A stretch of DNA of 64,000 nucleotides, taken from assembly GCF_002926065.1 (NCBI RefSeq), contig NZ_PREZ01000007.1, forward strand, positions 62,001 to 126,000, given 5' to 3'. Position 1 is the stretch's first letter. Every line of letters starts with the position of its first letter. The stretch comes from Jeotgalibacillus proteolyticus. GTDB lineage: Bacteria; Bacillota; Bacilli; Bacillales; Jeotgalibacillaceae. The translations under genes and the position numbers were made by a program. The notes beneath the pieces were generated by a model. The model saw only the letters and a list, made by a program, of their open reading frames with translations, ran no database searches and was not told the origin of the DNA. Positions 52,799 to 61,587 of this stretch are shown here, piece after piece.

Positions 52799-54316
52799 TT
52801 ATGACGAAATCTTTTCTTTCCGGCGCGGCTGGGCTGTGCGTCCTGCCCTCAGCTCCTGCTTAAATGATTTTAATAGACTGTATGCCATAACAAGTAAGAT
52901 AAACGTTAACGGCAAAGCACTTACGATAATGGCCGTTTGCAGAGCGTCGAGTCCTCCTGAAAACAGCAGCACAAGCGTAGAAGCTGATAAAATCAGTCCC
53001 CATGTGATTTTCACACGATTTGGCGGATTTAACATCCCCCCAGTGGTCTGCATTCCTAATACAAACGTTGCAGAATCCGCAGAGGTAATAAAAAAGGTGG
53101 AAATCAACAGCACTGATATCAGGGATAAAACTGCGCCTAAAGGCAATTGATCATATACCATAAACAGGGCTGTTTCAATTGGCTGGCTTGAGATATCAAT
53201 GCCATTTAATAGTTCCATCTGAATACCTGTTCCTCCAAATACCGTGAACCAAAATGCACATAAGGCAGTTGGAATCAACAGAACGGCTACGGTAAACTCA
53301 CGAACGGTTCTTCCTTTTGAAACCCTGGCAATGAACATCCCGACAAACGGGGTCCAGGAAATCCACCAGGCCCAGTAAAAGATTGTCCACCCTTGCGTCC
53401 ACCCAGCTTCTTCTTCGTTAAAAGGTGATAACCGCAAGCCCATTCGGTGAAGGTTTTGTATGTATTCTCCCAATGTATTAACAAACAGATTAAGAACGAA
53501 TACAGTTGGGCCTAAGATTAACATGGCAACAAGCAATATCATTGCTAAAGACATATTAATATTACTTAACCACTTAATCCCTTTTGAGATCCCTGTTGAA
53601 GCAGAAAGGATAAAGAGAGTCGTTATAATGACCATAATTGTTAATTGAATTCCAAAGTTATAGGGGATGCCGATTAAATACTGTAGTCCAGAATTAATTT
53701 GCTGTGAGCCAAGACCAAGCGAAGCAGCTACACCAAATAATGTAGCGAATACAGCAATGACATCCACTGCTATCCCAATGCCGCCCTTTGCTCTCTTTTC
53801 GCCAATAACAGGCGTCAGTGTGGCGCTCATCAAACCGGGAGAACCTCGATTAAATTTAAAGTAAGCAAGCGCTAAAGCAACAATGGCATAAATCGCCCAT
53901 GCATGAAGACCCCAATGCAAGATCGTATAGCGCAAACCTAAGACAGCAGACTCTTCTGTGCTGCCCTCACCAAATGGAGGTGTCGCAAAATGTGATACTG
54001 GCTCAGCTACTCCGTAAAAAAGCAGACCGATCCCCATCCCGGCTGAAAAAAGCATGGCAATCCAAGTGGCTCTGTTGTATTCTGGCTTATCCTCAGGTTT
54101 TCCGAGTTTAATTTTGCCGAAAGGCCCTACAATCATGATAATGGCAAAAATGAGGAAAAACGTAGCAATTAGTTGATAGAACCAGCCGAAGTTAACCAGC
54201 ACGAATGTTTGGGAGGCATTCATGGCGTCGGCAAGTCTTTCGGGGATGATTACACCGATTAAAACAAATAAAATAGAAATCCCGACAGAAATCGTTAAAG
54301 TCTTATTCCCTCTCAA
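52799..54316 (-). CDS. BCCT-family betaine/choline/carnitine transporter
   Basis: 505 residues with 12 spans and the BCCT core: GMGIGLLFYGVAEP in span 3 and the tryptophan-rich FYWAWWISWTPFVGMFIARVSKGRT in span 8. These Na+-coupled carriers import glycine betaine or related osmolytes; OpuD is the Bacillus example. The start is TTG at 54316 after AAGGAGTGA. The substrate could be betaine, choline or carnitine. Alone with its own terminator. Confidence 0.92.
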   Translation of the reverse strand: MRGNKTLTISVGISILFVLIGVIIPERLADAMNASQTFVLVNFGWFYQLIATFFLIFAIIMIVGPFGKIKLGKPEDKPEYNRATWIAMLFSAGMGIGLLFYGVAEPVSHFATPPFGEGSTEESAVLGLRYTILHWGLHAWAIYAIVALALAYFKFNRGSPGLMSATLTPVIGEKRAKGGIGIAVDVIAVFATLFGVAASLGLGSQQINSGLQYLIGIPYNFGIQLTIMVIITTLFILSASTGISKGIKWLSNINMSLAMILLVAMLILGPTVFVLNLFVNTLGEYIQNLHRMGLRLSPFNEEEAGWTQGWTIFYWAWWISWTPFVGMFIARVSKGRTVREFTVAVLLIPTALCAFWFTVFGGTGIQMELLNGIDISSQPIETALFMVYDQLPLGAVLSLISVLLISTFFITSADSATFVLGMQTTGGMLNPPNRVKITWGLILSASTLVLLFSGGLDALQTAIIVSALPLTFILLVMAYSLLKSFKQELRAGRTAQPRRKEKISS

Positions 54317-54512
54317 TGCGCATCACTCCTTCTTAACTATAGTCAGTTTTTCGAACTCAACCCTTGATCTCTCATCATTCGACAAGATTCATGTTTATTG
54401 AGTAGATTACATAATACCATACTTCTATACATCCAGATGTGCAGGAGTATGTTTTTAAGGAAATATCTACATAAAATTTAATAAGTAAATAATTTCAACT
54501 CTTTTTACAACT

Positions 54513-54540
54513 AAAAAAGCAGCCATTGCGGCTGCTATTA
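54513..54540 (-). terminator. Terminator of the unknown membrane protein gene
   Basis: On the minus strand AGCAGCC, loop GCAAT, GGCTGCT, followed by TTTTTAG. It lies 30 bases past the stop. Confidence 0.85.
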
Positions 54541-54567
54541 GCTAGTATATTTATAAACTGTTTCACC

Positions 54568-55212
54568 CTACAGCAGCCCCCAGAAAAAATACATATCTGC
54601 AGTAAGAAAGCGAAGAATTAATCCAATAATCACTACTTTTATAATCTGTCTCTTGGACTGATACAAAACGAAAACAGCAGCAATCAGCAGAAGCAGCTCC
54701 AGAGGGCTCTTCAAGTGAAAATACCAGATACCAAAACTAAAAGCCTGCCGTAATAGAAGCATGACGATTAGAGATGAGATGCCAATGCCCATTATTCCTC
54801 TCCCCTTCGCATACCAGCACAAATAAGCGAGAAAAGGTGTAAAAACCGTCACGATGATCCAAAACATCATATAGGATTCAGGAAAAAAGCCAGCGATGAA
54901 AACGGTATAAAGAAAATAACTGCCTACCATCCCTGCCAGAAACAGAAAAACATTCACCATAGCCCTGCCAGGTGATTTACTGTAAACAGAGATGAGTACC
55001 GAAAGAAAAAGCCAAATACCGATTCGAGAAAAGAAATTGCCCAAATCGAGCATTTCCAAAAAGTACGGCAATTCATTACTGGGGGTTTGATCAAGCATTT
55101 TGGAAAATACGCCGAAACTACTACCCGCAAGTAATAGCACCAATGAATTGACTGCTTTTTTCGATAGCGGTATGGATACCGGTGATCTTACTTCTTTTAA
55201 AAAATTCTGCAT
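54568..55212 (-). CDS. Integral membrane protein of unknown function
   Basis: 214 residues with about seven membrane spans (LVLLLAGSSFGVFSKML, IGIWLFLSVLISVYS, VFLFLAGMVGSYFLYTVFIAGFF and further), basic ends. ATG at 55212 follows GGGAG. I cannot name the family; the size and pattern recall small DUF-type membrane proteins of Firmicutes. Neighbours give no clue. Confidence 0.7.
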   Translation of the reverse strand: MQNFLKEVRSPVSIPLSKKAVNSLVLLLAGSSFGVFSKMLDQTPSNELPYFLEMLDLGNFFSRIGIWLFLSVLISVYSKSPGRAMVNVFLFLAGMVGSYFLYTVFIAGFFPESYMMFWIIVTVFTPFLAYLCWYAKGRGIMGIGISSLIVMLLLRQAFSFGIWYFHLKSPLELLLLIAAVFVLYQSKRQIIKVVIIGLILRFLTADMYFFWGLL

Positions 55213-55444
55213 TTGCTTACTCCCTATTATGTAAATAAAATTTTTATCTTCCCCGCAGTCTTTCGAGAAAATTGATTTTGTACCCTGGGGTCTAGTTAAC
55301 CCGTCTGGAATCCCCTATTTTTCATCCTCCTTCATCGAAAGTATCCTTCTAACTAAATTCTTCTAAAATCATTTTTTTCCTCTTCAGAATATAGGAAAAT
55401 TAATTTTATCTGTTTCCAATCCCCACAAAAAGTAATGATTCTTA

Positions 55445-55473
55445 TTTACAAATCGTAATGGTTACGATATATT
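55445..55473 (+). promoter_or_regulatory. Zur-controlled promoter of the zinc-binding lipoprotein gene
   Basis: TTTACA (55445-55450), 17 bases, TATATT (55468-55473). The spacer is almost filled by TCGTAATGGTTACGA (55453-55467), matching the Bacillus Zur box (TCGTAATnATTACGA) with one change. Zur with zinc would therefore block the promoter directly. Confidence 0.85.
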
Positions 55474-55503
55474 GAAAAAGATTATTTTTTTAGGAGGAAA
55501 AAA

Positions 55504-57069
55504 ATGAAGAAAACCTGGATCTCTATATTTGGACTACTGAGCGTTGTGACTTTAGCAGCCTGCGGAGGAAATGATTCAACTAGCAGTGAGGAAGAATCCT
55601 CATCATCAGAGGATCAGCTAAAAGTTTACACAACCGTGTACCCGCTTCAATTTTTTGCAGAGCGTATTGCTGAGGAAGAAGCTGAAGTGGAATCAATTTT
55701 ACCCCCTGGTTCTGACTCCCATACATACGAGCCAACTTCTCAGGAAATGATGAACATTGCAGATGCTGATGCTTTCATTATGAATGGAGCAGGACTTGAA
55801 ACTTATGCTGAGAAAATATCAAATGCAGTAGACTCGGAAAATGTTGTCACAATAGAAGCAGCAGAGGGAATTGAATTGGCCGAAAGTGATGATCATGATC
55901 ACGGGCATGACCACGATCACGATCACGGAGATCATGATCCTCATGTATGGCTCGATCCAATTCGTTCAATCGAAATGGCTGAGAACGTAAAAGATATGCT
56001 GGTTGAACTACGACCTGAAAAAGAAGAACTTTTTAATGAAAATTTTCAAGACTTAAAAACGGAGCTTGAAAATCTTAATGAAGAATTCTCTACTGAATTG
56101 GAAGAAGTACCAGGCAATCACTTTATCGTCTCCCACGCAGCTTACGGCTATTGGTCACAGGCTTATGGTGTACATCAGCTTGCAGTTTCCGGTTTAAGCT
56201 CAACCGATGAACCTTCCCAAAAACAGCTGCAGTCGATTATTGAAGCAGCGAAAGCATATGATCTAAAACATGTATTTTTCGAACAAAATATAACCCCTAA
56301 AGTAGCGGAGGTTGTTAGAGAAGAAATTGGTGCAGAAGCTCTTCAGCTTCATAATCTCTCTGTTTTAACAGAGGAGGATATCGAAAATGAAGAGAATTAC
56401 TTTACTTTGATGCGTAATAATCTTGAGCAATTAAAGATCGCTTTGGCAGAATCTTCTGCTGTTGAGCCTGAGGAGCACGACCATGATCATGATCACAGTC
56501 ATGACCACGATCATGATTTAGACGAAGAAGCCCAAAAAATTTATGATGGCTATTTTGAAGACGAGCAAATTAAAGATCGTGAGCTTTCTGATTGGGAAGG
56601 CGACTGGCAATCCGTCTACCCTTACTTACTCGATGGAACATTGGATGAAGTATTTGCTCATAAAGCAGAAGACGGCGATAAAACAGCAGAAGAATATAAA
56701 GAATACTATACAGAAGGCTACAAAACAGATGTAGACCGTATCATCATTGAAGGAGATACATTTACCTTCTTTGAAAACGGCAAGGAATCTTCAGGAGCCT
56801 ATACGTATGACGGATATGAAGTCTTGAATTATGAAGCAGGCAACCGCGGGGTCAGATACATTTTCAAGCTATCTGAAGAAAAGGAAGGCAGCATGCCAGC
56901 CTATATTCAATTCAGTGACCACGGCATCGAGCCGACAGATGCAGACCATTATCATCTGTATTGGGGCGATGACCGGGAAGCGTTGCTTGATGAAGTAGTG
57001 AACTGGCCGACGTATTACTTTTCTGATTTGAGCGGTGAGGATATCGCTCATGAGATGATGATGCATTGA
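55504..57069 (+). CDS. adcA: Zinc-binding lipoprotein AdcA (ZnuA + ZinT domains)
   Basis: 521 residues. The lipoprotein signal ends in LAAC (lipidated Cys at about residue 20). Residues 40-315 form a ZnuA-type cluster A-I binding protein with His ligands (DSHTYEPT, a His/Asp-rich loop DDHDHGHDHDHDHGDHD, HVWLDP, VSHAAYGYW). A second His-rich linker follows (about 322-340), then a ZinT domain to the end (LSDWEGDWQSVYPYL, ...HYHLYWGDDRE). This two-domain form captures zinc for an ABC importer, whose permease and ATPase genes are not adjacent. A Zur box lies in the promoter. ATG at 55504 follows TAGGAGG. Confidence 0.93.
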   Translation: MKKTWISIFGLLSVVTLAACGGNDSTSSEEESSSSEDQLKVYTTVYPLQFFAERIAEEEAEVESILPPGSDSHTYEPTSQEMMNIADADAFIMNGAGLETYAEKISNAVDSENVVTIEAAEGIELAESDDHDHGHDHDHDHGDHDPHVWLDPIRSIEMAENVKDMLVELRPEKEELFNENFQDLKTELENLNEEFSTELEEVPGNHFIVSHAAYGYWSQAYGVHQLAVSGLSSTDEPSQKQLQSIIEAAKAYDLKHVFFEQNITPKVAEVVREEIGAEALQLHNLSVLTEEDIENEENYFTLMRNNLEQLKIALAESSAVEPEEHDHDHDHSHDHDHDLDEEAQKIYDGYFEDEQIKDRELSDWEGDWQSVYPYLLDGTLDEVFAHKAEDGDKTAEEYKEYYTEGYKTDVDRIIIEGDTFTFFENGKESSGAYTYDGYEVLNYEAGNRGVRYIFKLSEEKEGSMPAYIQFSDHGIEPTDADHYHLYWGDDREALLDEVVNWPTYYFSDLSGEDIAHEMMMH

Positions 57070-57098
57070 TCAGGCGCACCTAATATCTAGTTAATTTT

Positions 57099-57157
57099 AA
57101 AAGATCTCCGCCTCCCTTCAGGATAGACCTGATTACGGGAGGACGGAGATCTTTTTG
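57099..57157 (+). terminator. Terminator of adcA
   Basis: AAAGATCTCCG-CCTCCC and GGGAGG-ACGGAGATCTTTTT form a long stem, with an inner TCAGG/CCTGA hairpin, followed by a T-run. Confidence 0.92.
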
Positions 57158-57197
57158 TTAACTGCATTTTTTTGATTCAACGCTTCCTTCACTTTCA

Positions 57198-57938
57198 TTA
57201 CTGATTTCCATTTTCTGCTTCCTGAATCGCGAGCAGCTCTGAAATCGTAACAAACTCATACTCCTGCCTTTGAAGCTCAATCAGGATTTTTTCCAGTGCA
57301 GCGACTGTTTGCTTGCGGTTTCCTCCTCCGTCATGAAAAAGAACCACGTCCCCCGGCTTTGTCCCTTTTAATACTCGATTCACAATATGATCTACCCCGG
57401 GCTCCCTCCAGTCTTCTGTATCCTGATGCCAGGACCACATGACGACCTTAAAGCCATCATTTCCTATCTGTTCAACCATTTCATCCGTATAATGTCCCTC
57501 GACTGGTCGAAATAGGTTAGGGTTAAACCCTGTAATGCTGGAAATCAAGTCATTTGTTCGTTTTATTTCTTTTTGGAGGTCCGGTATGGTTATTCTTGTC
57601 GGATGGGTAAAGGTATGATTGGCAAGTTCATGCCCTTCCAGGTACATTCTTGATACAACCTCTGGATTTTTTAAAACGTTTTCTCCAATAATAAAAAAGG
57701 TTGCTCTTGCTTCATATTTTTCAAGCAGATCCAGCACTTGCGGAGTATATTTTCGGTGGGGTCCATCATCAAAGGTGAGGGCAATAACTTTTTTCTTTGT
57801 TTTAATATCCCAAAGAATAAGTCCTGATTCCTCGTAATACTGTCTTCCTTTATTGTCTGTTGAAGCATCACTGGCAGCAGTAAATATAAAAAACAAAAGA
57901 AAAAAGGATAAAAAACAAGCGATGTTCTTTTTCATCAT
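57198..57938 (-). CDS. Polysaccharide deacetylase (NodB-like), secreted
   Basis: 246 residues. A signal peptide (1-24) precedes a NodB homology domain. Motifs: catalytic base and metal Asp in ALTFDDGPHRKYTP, metal His pair in HELANHTFTHPT, the R-P-x-x-G-like LFRPVEGHYTD, VVMWSWHQDTEDW, and the late VVLFHDGGGNR. It should deacetylate N-acetyl groups of peptidoglycan or an exopolysaccharide. ATG at 57938 is spaced 7 bases from GAGG. Monocistronic. Confidence 0.92.
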   Translation of the reverse strand: MMKKNIACFLSFFLLFFIFTAASDASTDNKGRQYYEESGLILWDIKTKKKVIALTFDDGPHRKYTPQVLDLLEKYEARATFFIIGENVLKNPEVVSRMYLEGHELANHTFTHPTRITIPDLQKEIKRTNDLISSITGFNPNLFRPVEGHYTDEMVEQIGNDGFKVVMWSWHQDTEDWREPGVDHIVNRVLKGTKPGDVVLFHDGGGNRKQTVAALEKILIELQRQEYEFVTISELLAIQEAENGNQ

Positions 57939-58092
57939 CAACCTTCCTCACTTTTTCAATCACTAAAAATATTGTTTGCCTCCAGGGTTTAAAGAATGTA
58001 TTCCAATTAACGCCTTTATGTAGGTTTCTCAAGAAATGAATCCTAATGTATAGAGGGGTGAGATTGAATCAGGATAAGTAAAAGAAGAATTA

Positions 58093-58126
58093 AAAAAAGC
58101 GATCTCCCGTTTTTGAGATCATCGCT
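58093..58126 (-). terminator. Terminator of the second DinB-like gene
   Basis: On the minus strand GCGATGATCTC, loop of about 8, GAGATCGC, followed by TTTTTTTAATTC, directly after the stop. Confidence 0.85.
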
Positions 58127-58128
58127 CA

Positions 58129-58629
58129 TTACTTTGAAATCCTTTGGTCGAGCTCATATTTCTGACGCAGATGATGGCGGAAATGCATTCCAACTAACGC
58201 TGTCCATTCCACGGCATTCATCCAGCCGATACCGCCGTGCTTAACTTTGTTTTGAGGGTTGATTTCCTGCACCGTGTTTTCTACTTTTTCGATCCGAATT
58301 ATCAATTGATCAAGCTCAAGCATGAGTTCTTCTGTGCTTTTCGTATTATCAGGAGGAGCATTCATTTCATCGGGCAGTCTGATTTTTTCAGGAGGAAATC
58401 CGCCATTGGCAAATAGGTACTCGCCAAAATCAGTCTTCCCTCTTCCCTCCATGCTGTGAGCTTCTGCACATGCTTCTGCACAATCAAGATATTCGTTAGC
58501 AACGATAATTAAATGATCGTACATCTGGCAAAGCGACCACACTCCCGGCTCCGGAATATACCGAAGCTGTTCGAGTGAATAATCTTTCAGGAAGCGTTTG
58601 TAGGTTTCAAGCAATGTTCGATCACGCAA
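58129..58629 (-). CDS. DinB-like four-helix-bundle protein
   Basis: 166 residues, helical, DinB_2 type: the first metal His in LCQMYDHLIIVANEY and the C-terminal pair in LVGMHFRHHLRQKYELDQR. The middle is a long polar loop. Related in fold, not closely in sequence, to the protein at 15.8 kb. May be a bacillithiol S-transferase-like enzyme. The start, ATG at 58629 or a close alternative, has weak ribosome signals. Confidence 0.8.
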   Translation of the reverse strand: MRDRTLLETYKRFLKDYSLEQLRYIPEPGVWSLCQMYDHLIIVANEYLDCAEACAEAHSMEGRGKTDFGEYLFANGGFPPEKIRLPDEMNAPPDNTKSTEELMLELDQLIIRIEKVENTVQEINPQNKVKHGGIGWMNAVEWTALVGMHFRHHLRQKYELDQRISK

Positions 58630-58757
58630 GTTCAGTCACTCCGTTTCAAAAAGGATGGATTACCACTTACAACGTTCGTACTTTCCATAATATGATAAGA
58701 TACGATTATTACATAAACCATTTTGAAAAATTTTAACGAATAACTAAGGTGGTGCGA

Positions 58758-59906
58758 ATGAAATCATTTTTGATATGGCTGACACTTCATCTATTTGTAT
58801 GGCTGCCGCTTGCCCTTCCTTTGTTTGAGGATATCGGTCAAAACAGCTTGCGGCTGCTTGGCGTGGCGCTTTATTTTTCGTTATTTTTTCTAATGCCCCT
58901 ATTCCGGAAAAAAATCTGGTTTCTGACACTCCTGTTTTGTCTCAATGCTGCTGTTGTTTTTTTCGTCTTTTTTCCTGGTGGAGCAGTTCAGTTTAATCTG
59001 CTTATCCTATTTGTTTATATGCTCCTCATGGCGGAAAGTGCTGAAAAACTGCCTCTTTTAAATATGTGGATTGCTTATGTTATCTACCTAATATCTATTG
59101 CAGGCTTGACGGTTTTTGAGGATATAACAGCTTCAACTCAACTTTTCATTGGACTGTTTTCTATACTATTAGTAGCAGGGTTTAGTTATTATAAATGGAA
59201 GAACGATTCGTACCAAAAGCTTATCGCTGATTATGATTACTTACATAGAGAATATCGCTTGCTAAAAAGGCGGCTGGCCCAGGATGAGGAAAATGCCAGA
59301 CAGGAAGAGAGGCATATGATTGGAAAGGAAATCCATGATTCAGTAGGTCACAAGCTAACCTCGCTTATCATGCAGCTGGAAGCCTATAGAATACAATCTG
59401 GAACAAGGAATGATCCACAGGTGGAACGGCTGAAAAATTTGGCGGATGAAAGCCTCGAGGAAACCCGCCGAGCAGTTAAAACATTTAAGCAGGAGGAAAT
59501 TGGCGGTCTGCAGGGCGTAATGAGGCTTATCCGTAAGCTTGAGCTGGAAAGCTTTCTTCGTATTCACTTCACAGTTAACCACGGGGCGTTCGCAGCTCCG
59601 CTTACCGGTGAACAGTCCTTCGCTATTTACCGGGCTGTTCAGGAAGGCTTGACGAATATTATGAAACACAGCCAATCACGGGAAGCGCAAATTACATTTG
59701 AAGCACCGGGTGGCAGCATTTTTAGATTTGAGATTATTAATCCGATAACAGGCGGCCAAGCCTCAACGTTTAGAGAGGACTACGGACTCAGCTCGATGCG
59801 CGAACGCCTGGAAAAGCTCGGAGGAGGCTTGAGGGCACAAAGCAGCGAAAAAGAATTTATTCTAAAGGGCTGGGTGAAATTGAAAGGACGGGGAGATCAT
59901 GATTAA
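58758..59906 (+). CDS. Sensor histidine kinase, NarL/DesK-type (LnrJ-like)
   Basis: 382 residues from ATG 58758 (AAGGTGG 5 bases upstream). The N-terminal 145 residues contain about five or six membrane spans with little outside the membrane. A coiled linker is followed by HisKA_3 with H193 in GKEIHDSVGHKLTSLIMQ, and a HATPase domain (AVQEGLTNIMKHSQS, GLSSMRERLEKLGG). This is the intramembrane-sensing class. It overlaps the response regulator gene by 8 bases. Gene order with the ABC genes downstream matches the linearmycin-resistance locus. Confidence 0.92.
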   Translation: MKSFLIWLTLHLFVWLPLALPLFEDIGQNSLRLLGVALYFSLFFLMPLFRKKIWFLTLLFCLNAAVVFFVFFPGGAVQFNLLILFVYMLLMAESAEKLPLLNMWIAYVIYLISIAGLTVFEDITASTQLFIGLFSILLVAGFSYYKWKNDSYQKLIADYDYLHREYRLLKRRLAQDEENARQEERHMIGKEIHDSVGHKLTSLIMQLEAYRIQSGTRNDPQVERLKNLADESLEETRRAVKTFKQEEIGGLQGVMRLIRKLELESFLRIHFTVNHGAFAAPLTGEQSFAIYRAVQEGLTNIMKHSQSREAQITFEAPGGSIFRFEIINPITGGQASTFREDYGLSSMRERLEKLGGGLRAQSSEKEFILKGWVKLKGRGDHD

Positions 59907-60534
59907 GGTACTTTTAGCTGAAGACCAGATAATGGTTCGTCAGGGATTAAAGGTGATGATTGAATCGGATCCGGAGATACAAGTAACCGGGGAAGCTGAT
60001 GACGGCAGATCCGCCATTGAGCTTTTTGAAAAACAATCATTTGATATCGCCATTTTAGATATTCGTATGCCTGTTATGGACGGCATTGAAGCAGCGCGAA
60101 TTATCCGGAACCGATGGCCTCTTGTGAAAATTCTTATTCTTACTACCTTTGACGACGACCAATATGTTATGGATTCCCTTAAACTTGGTGTTAACGGTTA
60201 TATGCTGAAAAACGGGGATACAGAATCCCTCATCCGCTCCATTAAAAGTGCTCTTTCAGGAGGATTATCGATAGAGGATCAGGTAGCAGCAAAGGTAATG
60301 CCCGCTTTATTAAAGCAGCAAGTCCAAGAAAATATCGTGGATTCAAGCATTACGCCAAGGGAAAAAGCGATTCTAATTTGTATCGGTGAAGGCTTGAGCA
60401 ATCAGGAAATTGCAAACCGTCTAGGTCTTTCTATTGGAACGGTGAAAAATAATACAAGCACGATTTTAGATAAGCTTGAGCTGCGTGATCGCACTCAATT
60501 AGCCATTTATGCGCTCCGCCACAATTTAGTATAA
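59899..60534 (+). CDS. Response regulator, NarL/LuxR type (LnrK-like)
   Basis: 211 residues. Receiver domain at 1-118 with phosphoacceptor D54 in IAILDIRMP and Lys in YMLKNGD. LuxR-type HTH at about 145-205 (ITPREKAILICIGEGLSNQEIANRLGLSIGTVKNNTSTILDKL). Partner of the overlapping kinase gene. Expected to activate the ABC genes downstream through the palindrome just after its stop. Confidence 0.95.
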   Translation: MIKVLLAEDQIMVRQGLKVMIESDPEIQVTGEADDGRSAIELFEKQSFDIAILDIRMPVMDGIEAARIIRNRWPLVKILILTTFDDDQYVMDSLKLGVNGYMLKNGDTESLIRSIKSALSGGLSIEDQVAAKVMPALLKQQVQENIVDSSITPREKAILICIGEGLSNQEIANRLGLSIGTVKNNTSTILDKLELRDRTQLAIYALRHNLV

Positions 60535-60537
60535 AAA

Positions 60538-60568
60538 TGACGGAAGTCACGATTTTCACAGATATTAT
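60538..60568 (+). promoter_or_regulatory. Candidate response-regulator site and promoter for the ABC genes
   Basis: TGAC-GGAA-GTCA (60538-60549) is a perfect short palindrome of the type bound by NarL-family regulators of Bacillus. TATTAT (60563-60568) 13 bases later could be a -10. It lies between the regulator and ABC genes. No good -35 is present, as expected for an activated promoter. Confidence 0.45.
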
Positions 60569-60599
60569 GACCAGAGTCAGTATTGGCTCTGGTCTTTTT
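60569..60599 (+). terminator. Intra-operon terminator or attenuator
   Basis: GACCAGAG, 10-base loop region, CTCTGGTC followed by TTTTTC. It separates the two-component genes from the ABC genes and would reduce read-through. Confidence 0.75.
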
Positions 60600-60643
60600 C
60601 ATTTATTCTATAGTCAGATCAGTTAACTTAGGGAGGTTTAAAG

Positions 60644-61576
60644 ATGATTGAAGCCATACAGCTAAACAAAAAATTCAAGGAAAAAATAGTCGTCAAGGAC
60701 GTGGATCTTTATTTGGACAAAGGAGAATCAGTCGGCCTTCTCGGTCCGAACGGAGCAGGAAAATCAACGACGATATCCATGATTTCTTCCTTATTAAAAC
60801 CAACGTCGGGGGACGTAAAACTAAACGGGAAAAGCGTCGTTAAAACTCCTGCAGATATTCGGAAAGTCCTTGGTGTTGTACCTCAGGAAATTGCGCTGTA
60901 CCAGGAGCTGACGGCTTATGAAAACCTGAAATTCTTTGGGCGCATTTATAACGTTCCAAAGGATCAGCTGGAGTCCCGTATCCAACGGACGCTTGAGCTC
61001 GTTGGGCTTAAGGAACGGCAGAAGGACCTCATTAAAACATTTTCCGGCGGAATGAAAAGGCGAATCAATATTGCTTCAGCTATGCTGCACGAGCCGGAAA
61101 TCCTTATTCTTGATGAGCCCACTGTGGGGATCGACCCGCAATCTAGAAACTATATTTTAGAAATGATTCGTCAATTAAATCAGCAGGATCACACAAGCGT
61201 CCTCTACACCAGTCACTACATGGAAGAGGTTGAGCAGCTTTGTGACCGTGTGTACATCATGGACCACGGAAAAGTGATCGCCTCCGGCAGCCAGCCAGAG
61301 CTATTAAGCATCCTTTCCAATGAAGATACAATGATGGTCCAGTTAAACCAGACAAGTAATGAGCTTATAACAGCAATACTTAAAATGGATGTAGTACGTA
61401 ATATTGAAGAAACAAGCGACGGACTTAAAATCATTGCGAAAAAATCATCCAACATCATCAGCGATCTTGTAAAGCTGGTCGATCAGCACAACAGTAAAAT
61501 CATCAATTTTCAAATGGAAAACCCAAGACTTGAGGATGTATTCCTCCATTTAACAGGTCGGACATTAAGAGATTAG
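60644..61576 (+). CDS. ABC transporter ATP-binding protein (LnrL/CcmA-like)
   Basis: 310 residues. Walker A GPNGAGKSTTIS, Q-loop VVPQEIALYQELTAYENL, signature FSGGMKRRINIASAM, Walker B EILILDEPTVGIDP, H-loop LYTSHYMEE. The C-terminal 80 residues form the accessory domain seen in drug/lipid exporter ATPases. ATG at 60644 follows AGGGAGG. Energises the two permeases encoded next. Confidence 0.95.
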   Translation: MIEAIQLNKKFKEKIVVKDVDLYLDKGESVGLLGPNGAGKSTTISMISSLLKPTSGDVKLNGKSVVKTPADIRKVLGVVPQEIALYQELTAYENLKFFGRIYNVPKDQLESRIQRTLELVGLKERQKDLIKTFSGGMKRRINIASAMLHEPEILILDEPTVGIDPQSRNYILEMIRQLNQQDHTSVLYTSHYMEEVEQLCDRVYIMDHGKVIASGSQPELLSILSNEDTMMVQLNQTSNELITAILKMDVVRNIEETSDGLKIIAKKSSNIISDLVKLVDQHNSKIINFQMENPRLEDVFLHLTGRTLRD

Positions 61577-61587
61577 GAGGTGCCTGC

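Noticed and set aside
55873-55938. Tandem GATCAC/CATGAC-like short repeats considered as a DNA repeat array
   Set aside because: They encode the His/Asp-rich zinc-binding loop of AdcA; the repetition follows from the protein sequence.
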